Shown piece by piece: positions 1 to 9,137 of a DNA stretch of 64,000 bases. Below the pieces are notes generated by a model. The model was not told where the DNA came from, did not search any database, and saw only the letters and a program-made list of their open reading frames with translations. Origin of the DNA: JAAYJR01 sp964611525 (lineage in GTDB: Bacteria > Bacteroidota > Bacteroidia > Bacteroidales > Prolixibacteraceae); contig CAZTAL010000131.1 in the NCBI GenBank assembly GCA_964611525.1, forward strand, positions 32,941 to 96,940, written 5' to 3'. Both the position numbers and the translations under genes were made by a program. Every line of letters starts with the position of its first letter. Position 1 is the first letter of the stretch.

Positions 1-1383
1 GAAACACATAAAAATAATGATAATAAAAACATTTCCGGAACCTGCATCTTTAATCAATACGAAAACAAACTGCAAAAATTAAATGCATTTGATCTCGACG
101 ATCTGATAATCAAACCACTTATCCTTTTTTCCGAAAATAAAAATATTCTTAACCGGTTTCAACAACGTTTCCGCTACATTTTTGTTGATGAGTATCAGGA
201 TATTAATGATACCCAATACCGGTTATTAAGACTTTTAGCCCCGGATACACATTCCAACATTTATGTTGTAGGTGATGCTAACCAGTCGATATATGGTTTC
301 CGTGGTGCAAATTCAAATTATATCAAACAATTTACCAATGATTACCCGGAAGCAAAAATTTTTCAGCTCGATCAATCTTACCGTTGTTCGCGAACCATAC
401 TTAATGCTTCTTCCGATATTTTAGAACTAAAATCCGATATGCTAAAAGGTATCGATCAGGGAGTAAATATATCCATCTCTGAACAACCCACCGATGCAGC
501 AGAAGCAGAATTCATTGCCAGACAAATAGTTGACCTGATAGGCGGAGTTAGCTTCTTCTCTATTGACAGCTCTGTTACGACGGGAAACACAAATAATACT
601 ATAAATACTCTCTCCGATCTGGCCATACTATGCCGTACACGCAGCCAGTTTAATATTATCGGACAAGCTTTGCAAAATCATAACTTACCTTATCAGGAAG
701 TAGGAACTACACCTTTCTTCAGGCAGGAACCATTTCAGACTTTAATCAGTTTACTGAATATATTTTCAAACGAAAATTCAGAAAGTGCAAATAAAATCTT
801 AAAGCTTAAAAACAAACAAATATCCGAACAAAACTTAAAGTATTTTCAGCAACAAATAAAAAAGAAAAAACTTAGTGACTCGCTTGAAAATTTAAAAACC
901 AAATTTTTTAAACCGGAAGAATTTGACGAACATAAATGGATAAGGTTCACAGAGATTGCAGATGAGATGAACAATACCCGTGATTTTTTGGAATTTCTGA
1001 TTTTGGGAACAGGTACCGATACGCATAACCATAGCCTCGAAGCTATTTCTCTAATGACATTACATGCTTCCAAAGGTCTGGAATTTGAATGTGTTTTTAT
1101 TGCCGGTTGTGAAAACGGATTATTACCTTACAATCTCTATAAAAAAGAGGTAGACAGGGAAGAAGAAAGACGTTTATTATATGTTGGTATGACCAGGGCA
1201 AAAAAAATGTTATTCCTTACTCATGCACGAAACCGGACCCTTCGTGGACGTAAATTCAAACTACCTGTCAGTCCTTTTTTACATTTGATCAAGCTTGAAC
1301 TGCTCAATAAAATTGAAAATACCAGTAACAAAAAGCCTCTTAAAAAAGACAGCCAGTTAAGTTTATTTAATTTTAACTCTTAA
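1..1383 (+). CDS. UvrD/PcrA-type superfamily 1 DNA helicase, 3' part (5' end outside window)
   Basis: The reading frame is open from the first base, so the gene enters from the left and 460 codons are visible. SF1A helicase motifs appear in order: motif II FVDEYQD at visible residues 61-67, motif III around GDANQSIYGFRGA (about 92-104), motif IV LDQSYR (about 123-128), motif V TLHASKGLEFE (about 352-362) and motif VI RLLYVGMTRAKK (about 391-402). Walker A lies upstream of the window. The family unwinds DNA with 3'-5' polarity in repair and replication. The C-terminus carries QLSLF (1354-1368), which matches the bacterial sliding-clamp binding pentapeptide QL[SD]LF. A fusion to another N-terminal domain cannot be judged because that end is missing. 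Confidence 0.93.
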   Translation, partial: ETHKNNDNKNISGTCIFNQYENKLQKLNAFDLDDLIIKPLILFSENKNILNRFQQRFRYIFVDEYQDINDTQYRLLRLLAPDTHSNIYVVGDANQSIYGFRGANSNYIKQFTNDYPEAKIFQLDQSYRCSRTILNASSDILELKSDMLKGIDQGVNISISEQPTDAAEAEFIARQIVDLIGGVSFFSIDSSVTTGNTNNTINTLSDLAILCRTRSQFNIIGQALQNHNLPYQEVGTTPFFRQEPFQTLISLLNIFSNENSESANKILKLKNKQISEQNLKYFQQQIKKKKLSDSLENLKTKFFKPEEFDEHKWIRFTEIADEMNNTRDFLEFLILGTGTDTHNHSLEAISLMTLHASKGLEFECVFIAGCENGLLPYNLYKKEVDREEERRLLYVGMTRAKKMLFLTHARNRTLRGRKFKLPVSPFLHLIKLELLNKIENTSNKKPLKKDSQLSLFNFNS

Positions 1384-1747
1384 CTGAATAACCGAATAAT
1401 AAAATTATTGTTTAATAATGTTCATTTTCATCTCATTATAATTGTTTATTTTAATGGTATGAGATGAAACTCATCATTTATAATGTTTCTCCTGTGTGAA
1501 CGATAGTACATGACTCGTTTCATTTCATTAAAAAGTTTTTTGTAACATAGAAATCTGCTAAAATTCATCCGCAAAAAACATAAATATTGAACAGTCGTCA
1601 TTCTTTTAACAAATTTTATAGCTAAATTTACTTTCTTTGCAAAGGCTAAACAAATTATGTATTACTACGTTAATATCTGAAGTGGAATTGTCATGAAGTT
1701 CTAATTGTGCGTTATATTGAAAGGTGCAATAAAAATTTTCAGAAAAG
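1384..1747. other. Intergenic region with one copy of a dispersed ~90-base element
   Basis: No gene is visible in these 364 bases. The part nearest dxs, 1651-1742, is similar to the minus strand of 63293-63384 (see the repeat entries). A fair promoter match was not found: the nearest is TTTCTTTG, one base off TAnnTTTG, around 1632-1639. The upstream half, with GATGAAACTCATC-like symmetry near 1462, shows nothing I can assign. Confidence 0.6.
1651..1742 (+). repeat. Dispersed intergenic element, copy A (upstream of dxs)
   Basis: By eye about 80% identical over roughly 75 bases, with weaker similarity beyond, to the reverse complement of 63293-63384. Both contain ATTGTCATGAAGTTCTAA followed by TGTGCGTTA and, after a short diverged part, an AATAAAAA-TTTT tract. 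The element ends a few bases before the dxs start codon. It could be a mobile-element remnant, a conserved leader or a protein-binding region. Confidence 0.6.
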
Positions 1748-3655
1748 ATGGTTGAAATAAAAGAAAAATTACTTAATAAAATAAATAACCCATACGATTT
1801 AAGAAAACTCAAATTAGATGATCTTCCTGAATTATGTAATGAACTCAGAAATTTCATAATTGATGTTGTGTCTGAAAATCCCGGCCATCTGGGCGCCAGT
1901 CTTGGAGTTGTTGAATTAACCGTAGCACTACATTATGCTTTCAATACTCCCTATGATATCTTGGTTTGGGATGTCGGTCATCAGGCTTATGGTCACAAAA
2001 TTCTTACAGAAAGGCGGAAAATTTTCCATACTAACCGGAAATATAAAGGAATAAGCGGATTTCCAAAACGTGAAGAAAGTATCTATGATACATTCGGTGT
2101 AGGTCATTCATCTACTTCAATATCAGCAGCTATGGGCATGGCTGTTGCTGCCGGTTTAAAGAATGAAAATGACAGAAAAATCGTAGCTGTCATAGGAGAT
2201 GGTGCAATGACAGGCGGAATGGCTTTTGAAGCACTGAATAATGCCGGTGCAAGAAAATCAGACCTTCTTGTTATTTTAAACGACAATAATATGGCTATAG
2301 ACCCAAATACAGGAGTAATTAGCCAATACCTGCTTAACATTTCAAAATCGGAAACCTACAATAAAGTAAAAAAAGAAATTTGGGAAGGTCTGGGTAAACT
2401 GGACGGATTTGGGGAAAAAACCAGAAAATTTATCCAAAAAAACCAACATGCATTAAAAAACATATTACTTGCTGAAAATAATTTATTCGAAGCATTTAAT
2501 TTCAGATACTTCGGCCCCGTTGACGGTCATGATGTAATTTACCTGACTAAAACACTGAATGACCTGAAAGATATCCCAGGACCTAAACTGTTACACATTA
2601 TTACAAAAAAGGGGAAAGGATTCAGGCTGGCAGAAATAAATCAAACAAAATATCATGCACCCGGTTTATTCAATAAAAAAACCGGCGAAATATTATCTTA
2701 CAGTTATGATGAAAAAGAAATAACAAAATTTCAGGATGTATTTGGAAAGACTTTACTGGAACTTGCCAGGCAGAACGAAAAAATTATAGGTGTTACCCCT
2801 GCTATGCCAACAGGTTGCTCAATGAGCATAATGATGAAGGAAATGCCCCACAGGACTTTTGACGTAGGAATAGCTGAACAACATGCTGTAACATTTTCTG
2901 CCGGACTGGCAACACAGGGACTGATACCTTTTTGTAATATATACTCTACCTTTATTCAAAGAGCCTATGATCAGGTTATTCATGATGTTGCAATTCAAAA
3001 TCTTCATGTAATATTTTGTCTTGACAGGGGTGGTCTTGTAGGTGAAGACGGTTCAACGCACCACGGAATATTTGACATTGCTTATATGCGTTCTATTCCT
3101 AATATGATCGTATCTGCACCAATGGATGAGTCTGACCTAAGGAATCTTATGTATACAGCTCAACTGGATGAAATTTCACACCCATTCACTATACGTTATC
3201 CCCGCGGATATGGTATAAACAAAAACTGGGAAAAACCTTTTAAAAAACTAAGAATTGGGAAAGGCCGGCAACTTTCAGAAGGTAAAGATATTGCAATATT
3301 AACTCTTGGTAAATCAGGTATTTTCGCACAACAGGCAGTAAAAGAACTTGCCGACAAAAATATTTCCGCAGCCCACTTCGACATGCGTTTTGCCAAACCA
3401 TTAGATAAAAAGATGCTTATAACAATCTTTAAAACATTTCAATATATAATCACAGTAGAAGATGGAATTTTAAAAGGCGGATTTGGCAGTGCTATACTTG
3501 AATTTATCGCAGAACAGGGCATACACGCAAATGTAAAATTGCTCGGTATACCCGACCGGTTTATAGAACAAGGATCTCTTAAAAATTTATACAGAGAATG
3601 CGGCATTGATAGTAAAGGTATAATGCAAACTGCCATGAAAATACTGGGAAAATAA
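1748..3655 (+). CDS. dxs: 1-deoxy-D-xylulose-5-phosphate synthase
   Basis: Catalyses the thiamine-diphosphate-dependent condensation of pyruvate and glyceraldehyde 3-phosphate, the first step of the MEP isoprenoid pathway, in the cytoplasm. The 635 residues match the usual family length. The thiamine-diphosphate/metal motif GDGAMTGG is at 150-157, GHQAYGHK is near 79, the catalytic glutamate lies in GIAEQHAV (E377), and the DRGGLVGEDG loop starts at 426. A C-terminal transketolase domain follows. The ATG at 1748 gives the family N-terminus. A polyprenyl synthase in the same window (54987) uses the downstream products of this pathway. A TTG-started histidine kinase follows after 50 bases, possibly co-transcribed. 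Confidence 0.97.
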   Translation: MVEIKEKLLNKINNPYDLRKLKLDDLPELCNELRNFIIDVVSENPGHLGASLGVVELTVALHYAFNTPYDILVWDVGHQAYGHKILTERRKIFHTNRKYKGISGFPKREESIYDTFGVGHSSTSISAAMGMAVAAGLKNENDRKIVAVIGDGAMTGGMAFEALNNAGARKSDLLVILNDNNMAIDPNTGVISQYLLNISKSETYNKVKKEIWEGLGKLDGFGEKTRKFIQKNQHALKNILLAENNLFEAFNFRYFGPVDGHDVIYLTKTLNDLKDIPGPKLLHIITKKGKGFRLAEINQTKYHAPGLFNKKTGEILSYSYDEKEITKFQDVFGKTLLELARQNEKIIGVTPAMPTGCSMSIMMKEMPHRTFDVGIAEQHAVTFSAGLATQGLIPFCNIYSTFIQRAYDQVIHDVAIQNLHVIFCLDRGGLVGEDGSTHHGIFDIAYMRSIPNMIVSAPMDESDLRNLMYTAQLDEISHPFTIRYPRGYGINKNWEKPFKKLRIGKGRQLSEGKDIAILTLGKSGIFAQQAVKELADKNISAAHFDMRFAKPLDKKMLITIFKTFQYIITVEDGILKGGFGSAILEFIAEQGIHANVKLLGIPDRFIEQGSLKNLYRECGIDSKGIMQTAMKILGK

Positions 3656-3705
3656 TATTTTATAATTTTCCCCGTTTTCATTGAACAAATTAAAATAACC
3701 TCACT

Positions 3706-4890
3706 TTGGATATTTACCTTAAAAGAAAACGCGGAAAAATTTTACTGCTGGTTATCGCAGTAATTATTGGTTTTGGCTCACTGCTCTATACCAACTGGCT
3801 TACGGAAAAAATGGCTAATGAAGAACGAAAGAAAGTGGAGTTATGGGCAGAAGCAACAAAACGACTGGCTGCATCAGGTGTTGAAAACAGTAATGAGGCA
3901 AATATAGAAGAACTAAATACATCTTATCTTTCGTTAATACAATCTATACTTGAGCAAAATACTAATATTCCGGTTATTATAATTAAACCTGACGGAACAT
4001 TTAATTATGATGCTAATATTAAATACAAAAAAGACCGAAGAAAACAGATACTTAAAAAAGAACTGGAAAAAATGAAAGCTCACTCATCTCCTATACGGAT
4101 TGACCTTTCAAAAAATAATTATCTTCTGCTTTATTACCGGGAATCTAATCTCCTTCGTAACCTAAGATACTATCCTGTTATACAACTATTTGTTATTATA
4201 ATATTCATAATAGCTGCTTATTCCGCCTTCAGCGCCACACAGAGAGCTGAACAAAATCAGGTTTGGGTTGGGATGTCAAAAGAAACAGCACATCAGTTGG
4301 GAACTCCTATTTCATCTCTAATGGCATGGATCGAAATACTTAAGCTGCAGGATGTGGACCCTTCGCTGATTAAAGAATTTGAAAAAGACGCCCAACGACT
4401 GGAAAAAATTACAGAACGTTTTTCAAAAATAGGTTCAAAACCGGAACTTGTTAAAACCAATATAACAGAGGTGTTGCTGTCAACTACAAGCTATCTCAAA
4501 ACCAGATCATCCGGAAAAGTAAAATTTATTACTGCATTTAAGGAGAATGAAAAAATTGAAGTTCCTTTAAATGCAGCACTTCTGTCATGGGTAATAGAGA
4601 ATCTGTGCAAAAATTCGATAGATGCTATTAAAAATCATGGTTCCATAACATTATCACTAAAAGAAAAAGAAGATCATATCTGTATTGATATTACCGACAC
4701 GGGTAACGGAATTAATAAATCACAATTTAAAACAGTTTTCCATCCGGGTTATTCAACCAAAAAAAGAGGATGGGGATTAGGGCTTTCTTTAGCTAAACGT
4801 ATTATAGAAAACTATCACAAAGGTAAAATATTTATTAAATGGTCTGAAATCGGAAAAGGTACTACTTTCAGAATTATACTGAAAAAATAG
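3706..4890 (+). CDS. Membrane sensor histidine kinase (TTG start)
   Basis: 394 residues. One membrane segment near residues 10-29 and another near 155-178 flank a periplasmic sensor region of about 125 residues without a recognisable domain. The phospho-acceptor box ETAHQLGTPISS carries H196. The ATPase domain shows the N box (ENLCKNSIDAI), G1 (DTGNGI), F box (HPGYSTKK) and G2 (GWGLGLSLA). The start is TTG: an in-frame stop lies only 15 bases upstream (3691) and no ATG or GTG lies between. It follows dxs by 50 bases. No response regulator is adjacent, so its partner is unknown. The H-box Q-L-G-T-P is characteristic of a Bacteroidota subgroup of these kinases. Confidence 0.88.
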   Translation: MDIYLKRKRGKILLLVIAVIIGFGSLLYTNWLTEKMANEERKKVELWAEATKRLAASGVENSNEANIEELNTSYLSLIQSILEQNTNIPVIIIKPDGTFNYDANIKYKKDRRKQILKKELEKMKAHSSPIRIDLSKNNYLLLYYRESNLLRNLRYYPVIQLFVIIIFIIAAYSAFSATQRAEQNQVWVGMSKETAHQLGTPISSLMAWIEILKLQDVDPSLIKEFEKDAQRLEKITERFSKIGSKPELVKTNITEVLLSTTSYLKTRSSGKVKFITAFKENEKIEVPLNAALLSWVIENLCKNSIDAIKNHGSITLSLKEKEDHICIDITDTGNGINKSQFKTVFHPGYSTKKRGWGLGLSLAKRIIENYHKGKIFIKWSEIGKGTTFRIILKK

Positions 4891-4934
4891 CAGATTCAAC
4901 AAACAATAAAAATTCTTTCCTATTTGGTAAAAAA

Positions 4935-5432
4935 ATGCAATTAAACTACAACATTCATTCAAAAATTTTTACTGATTATAATTCTTTTAAGCCATTACTT
5001 GATAAATGGAAGGCTGACAAAGAAAAGATTGTTTTCACAAACGGTTGTTTTGATATTATACATTTAGGGCATGTCGATTCTCTTTTGAGATCTGCCCGTT
5101 TAGGAACAAAGCTGATTGTCGGTTTAAACTCCGATAAATCTGTAACGGCAATTAAAGGAAAAGAACGGCCTATACTAAACATTGAATCACGAACAATTAT
5201 TTTAGCAGCCTTCGCTTTTGTTGACGCTGTAATTATTTTTTCCGAAGAAACACCTTACACTCTGATCGCTAAGATTCTTCCGGACCTGCTGGTAAAAGGA
5301 AATGAATATACCTTAGAAGAAGTTGTTGGTTATGATATAGTTCTCAAACACGGTGGACAGGTGAAAACGCTTGACCTTGTGCCCGGCATTTCTACATCAG
5401 AAATAATCAAAAAAATTAAAAATCTCGATTAA
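4935..5432 (+). CDS. rfaE2: D-glycero-beta-D-manno-heptose 1-phosphate adenylyltransferase
   Basis: Transfers AMP to heptose 1-phosphate to give ADP-heptose for lipopolysaccharide core synthesis. This 165-residue protein corresponds to the nucleotidyltransferase half of HldE. The cytidylyltransferase-like signature GCFDIIHLGH is at 37-46 (H43 and H46 form the HxGH motif), and VKGNEYTLEEVVG, the region after the second strand block, is intact. The stop codon overlaps the radA start by one base (TAATG at 5430-5434), so the two are translationally coupled. The kinase half of HldE is not present nearby; separate genes are common in Bacteroidota. Confidence 0.92.
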   Translation: MQLNYNIHSKIFTDYNSFKPLLDKWKADKEKIVFTNGCFDIIHLGHVDSLLRSARLGTKLIVGLNSDKSVTAIKGKERPILNIESRTIILAAFAFVDAVIIFSEETPYTLIAKILPDLLVKGNEYTLEEVVGYDIVLKHGGQVKTLDLVPGISTSEIIKKIKNLD

Positions 5433-6793
5433 TGTCAAGTACAAAAACTATATACACCTGCCAGTACTGTGGTGCACAATCACCTAAATGGCTGGGTAGA
5501 TGTCCTTCCTGCGGAAAATGGAATACATACGTAGAAGAAATTGTGTCGAAGAAAAAACCAATCTCGGAAAAAACAACACAACTAAATGACAATCAGCCTT
5601 TAACATTAGAAAATATTCAATCAAAAAAAAATTACCGGCGTATTGAAGCCGGCATTAACGAATTCGACCGGGTTCTGGGAGGTGGGTTTGTCCCAGGCTC
5701 TATCGTTTTACTGGGAGGAGAACCAGGTATCGGAAAATCAACACTTGCTCTGCAAATGGCGATGGGATTAAATAATAATAAAGTTTTGTATATTTCCGGT
5801 GAAGAGAGTCTTCAACAGATCAAACTACGTGCCGGTAGACTTCCAACAAATAATAACAAATGCTTGTTTTTATGTGAAACCTCGCTTGAATCCGTAATTT
5901 ATCATACAAAACAAATACAGCCTGATCTATTGATTATTGATTCTATACAAACAATCTCCACGGAAATGATTGATTCATCACCGGGATCTGTCTCACAAGT
6001 CAGGGAATGCACTTCATCAATATTGAAATTTGCAAAAAAAAGCGAAACTGCTGTTGTACTAATAGGTCATATAAATAAGGAAGGCAGCCTGGCCGGTCCA
6101 AAAGTAATGGAACATATGGTAGATACAGTATTGCAATTTGAAGGAGATTCAAACTATATGTACCGCATTTTGCGGGCTAATAAAAACCGGTTTGGATCAA
6201 CTAACGAACTAGGAATATTTGAAATGGGAAATAACGGACTCCGGGAAATAATTAATCCTTCGGAGCAACTCGTTTCAAAAACAAGCAATGATATCAGCGG
6301 AACAGCTATCGCCTCCACAATACAGGGCATACGACCATTTTTAATTGAAATACAAGCACTTGTAAGTTCAGCCGCCTATGGAACCCCTCAGCGTTCATCA
6401 ACAGGATTCGACCTCAGGCGTTTGAATATGCTATTGGCTGTACTCGAAAAACGAGCTGGATTCAAACTACTTGCTAAAGATGTTTTTATTAATATTGCAG
6501 GGGGATTAAAAATAAACGATCCTGCTACAGACCTGGCTGTTATCTGTGCTATCCTTTCCTCAAACATTGATACAGCCCTTGAACATAAAACATGCTTTAC
6601 CGGTGAAGTAGGACTTACAGGTGAAATACGAGGTGTTAACCGGATAGAACAAAGAATAGCTGAAGCAGCCAGACTGGGTTTCAATAAAATTTTTATTCCT
6701 TTACATACGAGAGGATTTGATGAAAAAAAATTTAAAATAAAAATTGTAAAAGTCGCCAGGGTCGAAGAAGTAATCCATCACATATTCGGATAA
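5432..6793 (+). CDS. radA: DNA repair protein RadA
   Basis: 453 residues, normal for RadA, a RecA-like motor that drives branch migration during recombinational repair. The N-terminal zinc finger has two CxxC pairs (YTCQYCG and GRCPSCG, residues about 8-24). Walker A GGEPGIGKST is at 95-104. The RadA-specific KNRFG motif starts at K251. The C-terminal third is the Lon-protease-like domain (GEVGLTGEIRGV near 392), which lacks protease activity in this family. It is the last gene of the dxs-side run; 299 bases follow before the next gene. Confidence 0.97.
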   Translation: MSSTKTIYTCQYCGAQSPKWLGRCPSCGKWNTYVEEIVSKKKPISEKTTQLNDNQPLTLENIQSKKNYRRIEAGINEFDRVLGGGFVPGSIVLLGGEPGIGKSTLALQMAMGLNNNKVLYISGEESLQQIKLRAGRLPTNNNKCLFLCETSLESVIYHTKQIQPDLLIIDSIQTISTEMIDSSPGSVSQVRECTSSILKFAKKSETAVVLIGHINKEGSLAGPKVMEHMVDTVLQFEGDSNYMYRILRANKNRFGSTNELGIFEMGNNGLREIINPSEQLVSKTSNDISGTAIASTIQGIRPFLIEIQALVSSAAYGTPQRSSTGFDLRRLNMLLAVLEKRAGFKLLAKDVFINIAGGLKINDPATDLAVICAILSSNIDTALEHKTCFTGEVGLTGEIRGVNRIEQRIAEAARLGFNKIFIPLHTRGFDEKKFKIKIVKVARVEEVIHHIFG

Positions 6794-7092
6794 ACCCAAA
6801 AATTCGCTTAAAAAATCCGCCCGAATAAATAATTAGTACAATACTTTTGTAGCATAATAAATATAACACAGTCAGCAAACCTTATATAGGTATTTTCACT
6901 TAGTTACTGATTATTATTTAAATTAGCACTAATAAAACGAACATTTTTTTTAATCAGAAAATAACACAAAACTGTAAAAATGCGAAAGAATATGCGAAAG
7001 CAAAGCAACTCGTCTGCATGATGCAATCAAAACAAGTTTACATTTGTTCTTAAATTTTTTATTGAGTTATTTACAAAAATTATAATAAACAG
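6794..7092. promoter_or_regulatory. Intergenic region with a -7-like box
   Basis: A TACTTTTG match to the Bacteroidota -7 consensus TAnnTTTG lies at 6842-6849, about 240 bases ahead of the DUF4296 gene. No clear -33 TTTG is found at the proper distance, so the site is tentative. Shortly after it is ATAACACAGTCAGCAAA (6861-6877), closely repeated as ATAACGCAGTCAGCAAA at about 9400 ahead of the penicillin-acylase gene. The A/T-rich stretch AAACAG directly precedes the downstream ATG, as for several genes in this window. Confidence 0.35.
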
Positions 7093-7488
7093 ATGAAAAA
7101 AATATATATCCTTCTTACTATTTTATTATTAAGCATTTCATCCTGTGATGATCCGGTAGTAGAAAAGCCCGAAAAACTAATCCCAAAAGAAAAAATGATT
7201 GAAATGCTTACTGACATTCATATTGCCGAAGCAACATATAACATTCGAAAAAATCAGGATAGTTTGCTTCATAACAGTAATTCAGCTGACTTTTATTATT
7301 CCATTCTTAAAAAATACAATGAACCCGATACTATCTTCGAAAAATCATATATTTATTATGCCAGTAACCCCAAAAATTTTGAAAAAATGTACCGCCAGGT
7401 CATGAACAACCTTAATGAAATGGAACAGGAATTCTCCAGACGAAAAAATGAAAAGCTTGACCTGGAAATTCGGGAGAAACAGCAGTGA
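7093..7488 (+). CDS. DUF4296 family lipoprotein
   Basis: 131 residues. The N-terminus is a lipoprotein signal peptide with the lipobox SISSC, so Cys18 would be acylated and the protein exported. The mature part is helical and acidic/basic, with the DUF4296 pattern (LTDIHIAEA near residue 40, then a Y-x-x-I-L-K-K-Y helix). No biochemical function is known to me for this Bacteroidota family. Its TGA overlaps the GTG start of the next gene (GTGA at 7485-7488), so it is coupled to the amidohydrolase, a pairing often seen in this phylum. Confidence 0.85.
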   Translation: MKKIYILLTILLLSISSCDDPVVEKPEKLIPKEKMIEMLTDIHIAEATYNIRKNQDSLLHNSNSADFYYSILKKYNEPDTIFEKSYIYYASNPKNFEKMYRQVMNNLNEMEQEFSRRKNEKLDLEIREKQQ

Positions 7489-8675
7489 AAAAAATATCAG
7501 CATCATATATTTTCCCGGGCAAAGGGTCTGCTCTTAAAAATGGAATCCTTGTCTGCTCTGATGACGGAACAATACTTGAAGTAATCGACACAAAAGGTCA
7601 CTTGAAGGAACTTCCTTCCCTTGAATACTATACAGGTATTTTAATGCCCGGGTTCATAAATACTCACTGCCATCTCGAGTTATCCTATCTTAAAGGAAAA
7701 ATAAGGGAAAAAACCGGCGTTACCGACTTTATCGGTGAAATTAACCGCCTTCGGGAAGAAGATAGTGAAACCATTGAAAAAGAGATTGAAAAAGCAGATC
7801 ATCATCTGTTTTCAAAGGGTATAGCAGCAACAGGTGATATATCAAACTCAATAATATCTTTAAAAACTAAACTGCATAGCAATATATATTACCATACCTT
7901 TGTTGAAACCTTCGGATTTCATCCGTCGCGGGCTGAAAAATCATTCAGGTTAGCCTGTCATATAGAAAATATATTTAATAAAAACGGTCTTTCAGCCTCT
8001 GTTGTACCCCATTCTCCATACTCCGTATCTACAGCACTTTTCAAAAAAATAAAAAATAAAGCCAAAACCGAAAAAAATATTTTATCAATTCATAACCAGG
8101 AAAGTCCGGGTGAAACAGAATTCTACCAATATGGAACAGGTCCGATTTCCGATCATCTTAAATATAATCTAAGAATTGACATCTCTCATTGGAAGCCGAC
8201 CGGTAAAAGCTCACTTATTTCCGTTTTACCCTTTCTCCCTGCTGAAAATCAACTTCTACTGGTACATAACATTTATACATCTCCAGATAATATATCAGAA
8301 ATAACCAATTACAGAAAAAAAGAAAATACTTTTTTTGTTATTTGTCCCAATGCCAATCTGTATATTGAAAACCGCCTTCCCCCTCTTCCACTTTTTCAAA
8401 AAGAAAATCTCAATATTTGTATAGGAACTGACAGTCTTGCCTCAAATCATCAACTTTCAGTTCTTGCTGAAATGATCACACTTCAACAAAATTTTAATGT
8501 CACACTCGAAGAATTGACCCTTTGGGCATGCTATAACGGGGCACGTGCATTAAAAACAGAAAAACTTCTTGGTAGTTTCGAACCCGATAAAAAGCCTGGC
8601 ATAAATCTTATCACAGGAGTTGATCTCCATAATCTTAAACTGACTGAAAGTAGTAAAGTAACCAGACTTATCTAG
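7485..8675 (+). CDS. Amidohydrolase-superfamily deaminase-like enzyme
   Basis: 396 residues with the chlorohydrolase/deaminase subgroup pattern of the amidohydrolase superfamily. Metal ligands HCH are at 61-63 (in NTHCHLELSYLKG), followed by SIHNQES (third histidine), LLVHN (fourth histidine) and GTDSLAS with D316. Relatives deaminate guanine, S-adenosylhomocysteine or aminofutalosine; the HLELSYLKG string resembles the aminofutalosine/SAH deaminase branch, but no menaquinone gene is nearby, so the substrate is open. The start is GTG at 7485, overlapping the stop of the lipoprotein gene. It converges with the DUF2147 gene 21 bases later. Confidence 0.85.
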   Translation: MKKISASYIFPGKGSALKNGILVCSDDGTILEVIDTKGHLKELPSLEYYTGILMPGFINTHCHLELSYLKGKIREKTGVTDFIGEINRLREEDSETIEKEIEKADHHLFSKGIAATGDISNSIISLKTKLHSNIYYHTFVETFGFHPSRAEKSFRLACHIENIFNKNGLSASVVPHSPYSVSTALFKKIKNKAKTEKNILSIHNQESPGETEFYQYGTGPISDHLKYNLRIDISHWKPTGKSSLISVLPFLPAENQLLLVHNIYTSPDNISEITNYRKKENTFFVICPNANLYIENRLPPLPLFQKENLNICIGTDSLASNHQLSVLAEMITLQQNFNVTLEELTLWACYNGARALKTEKLLGSFEPDKKPGINLITGVDLHNLKLTESSKVTRLI

Positions 8676-8696
8676 TGTCTATAATAATCAAAAACA

Positions 8697-9137
8697 TTAT
8701 TCACTCCTATACCACTCGGAACTCCGGCCTAACCATCGAATGCCCGCAACATATCCTTTCAGCTTAAGCAGGTCTTCGCTTTCGAGCCATGCATAACAAT
8801 CGTAAGTATTACCTGTATCCGGATCATAAATCTTCCCATTTTTCCATTCTTCCTTTTTGGGATCATATTCAAAATTATTCAAAATTTTCAATCCCAGCAA
8901 TGAACGGTCACGGAGTGCTTCATCGGGATTCTCATCATCCTTTGGAGGTTCTCCGTTTTCATAATTCTCAGGAACAATATAAACAATGGTTCCAAAGTAT
9001 TTACCATCCTTCTTTTCAATTTTTATCTTAGAAGTTCTTTCCTCGGTCCACCAAAAACCTAAAATTTTATCTGCTTCTTGGGCAATTCCTGTAAATGCAT
9101 ATAATCCCAGGAAAAAAAGAATAGCCAGTTTTTTCAT
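8697..9137 (-). CDS. DUF2147 family secreted protein
   Basis: 146 residues from the ATG at 9137; a TTG 9 bases upstream is also possible but less likely. A signal peptide ends near GIAQ. The mature domain shows the DUF2147 signature: GFWWTEERTSKIKI, then DGKYFGTIVYI, then RDRSLLGLKIL, KIYDPDTGNTY and KGYVAGIRWLGRSSEW. Members are small periplasmic or outer-membrane-associated lipocalin-like beta proteins; the function is not established. Convergent with the amidohydrolase gene. Confidence 0.85.
   Translation of the reverse strand: MKKLAILFFLGLYAFTGIAQEADKILGFWWTEERTSKIKIEKKDGKYFGTIVYIVPENYENGEPPKDDENPDEALRDRSLLGLKILNNFEYDPKKEEWKNGKIYDPDTGNTYDCYAWLESEDLLKLKGYVAGIRWLGRSSEWYRSE

Noticed and set aside
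1606..1857. Minus-strand frame overlapping the dxs start
   Set aside because: It overlaps the conserved dxs N-terminus and has no domain.
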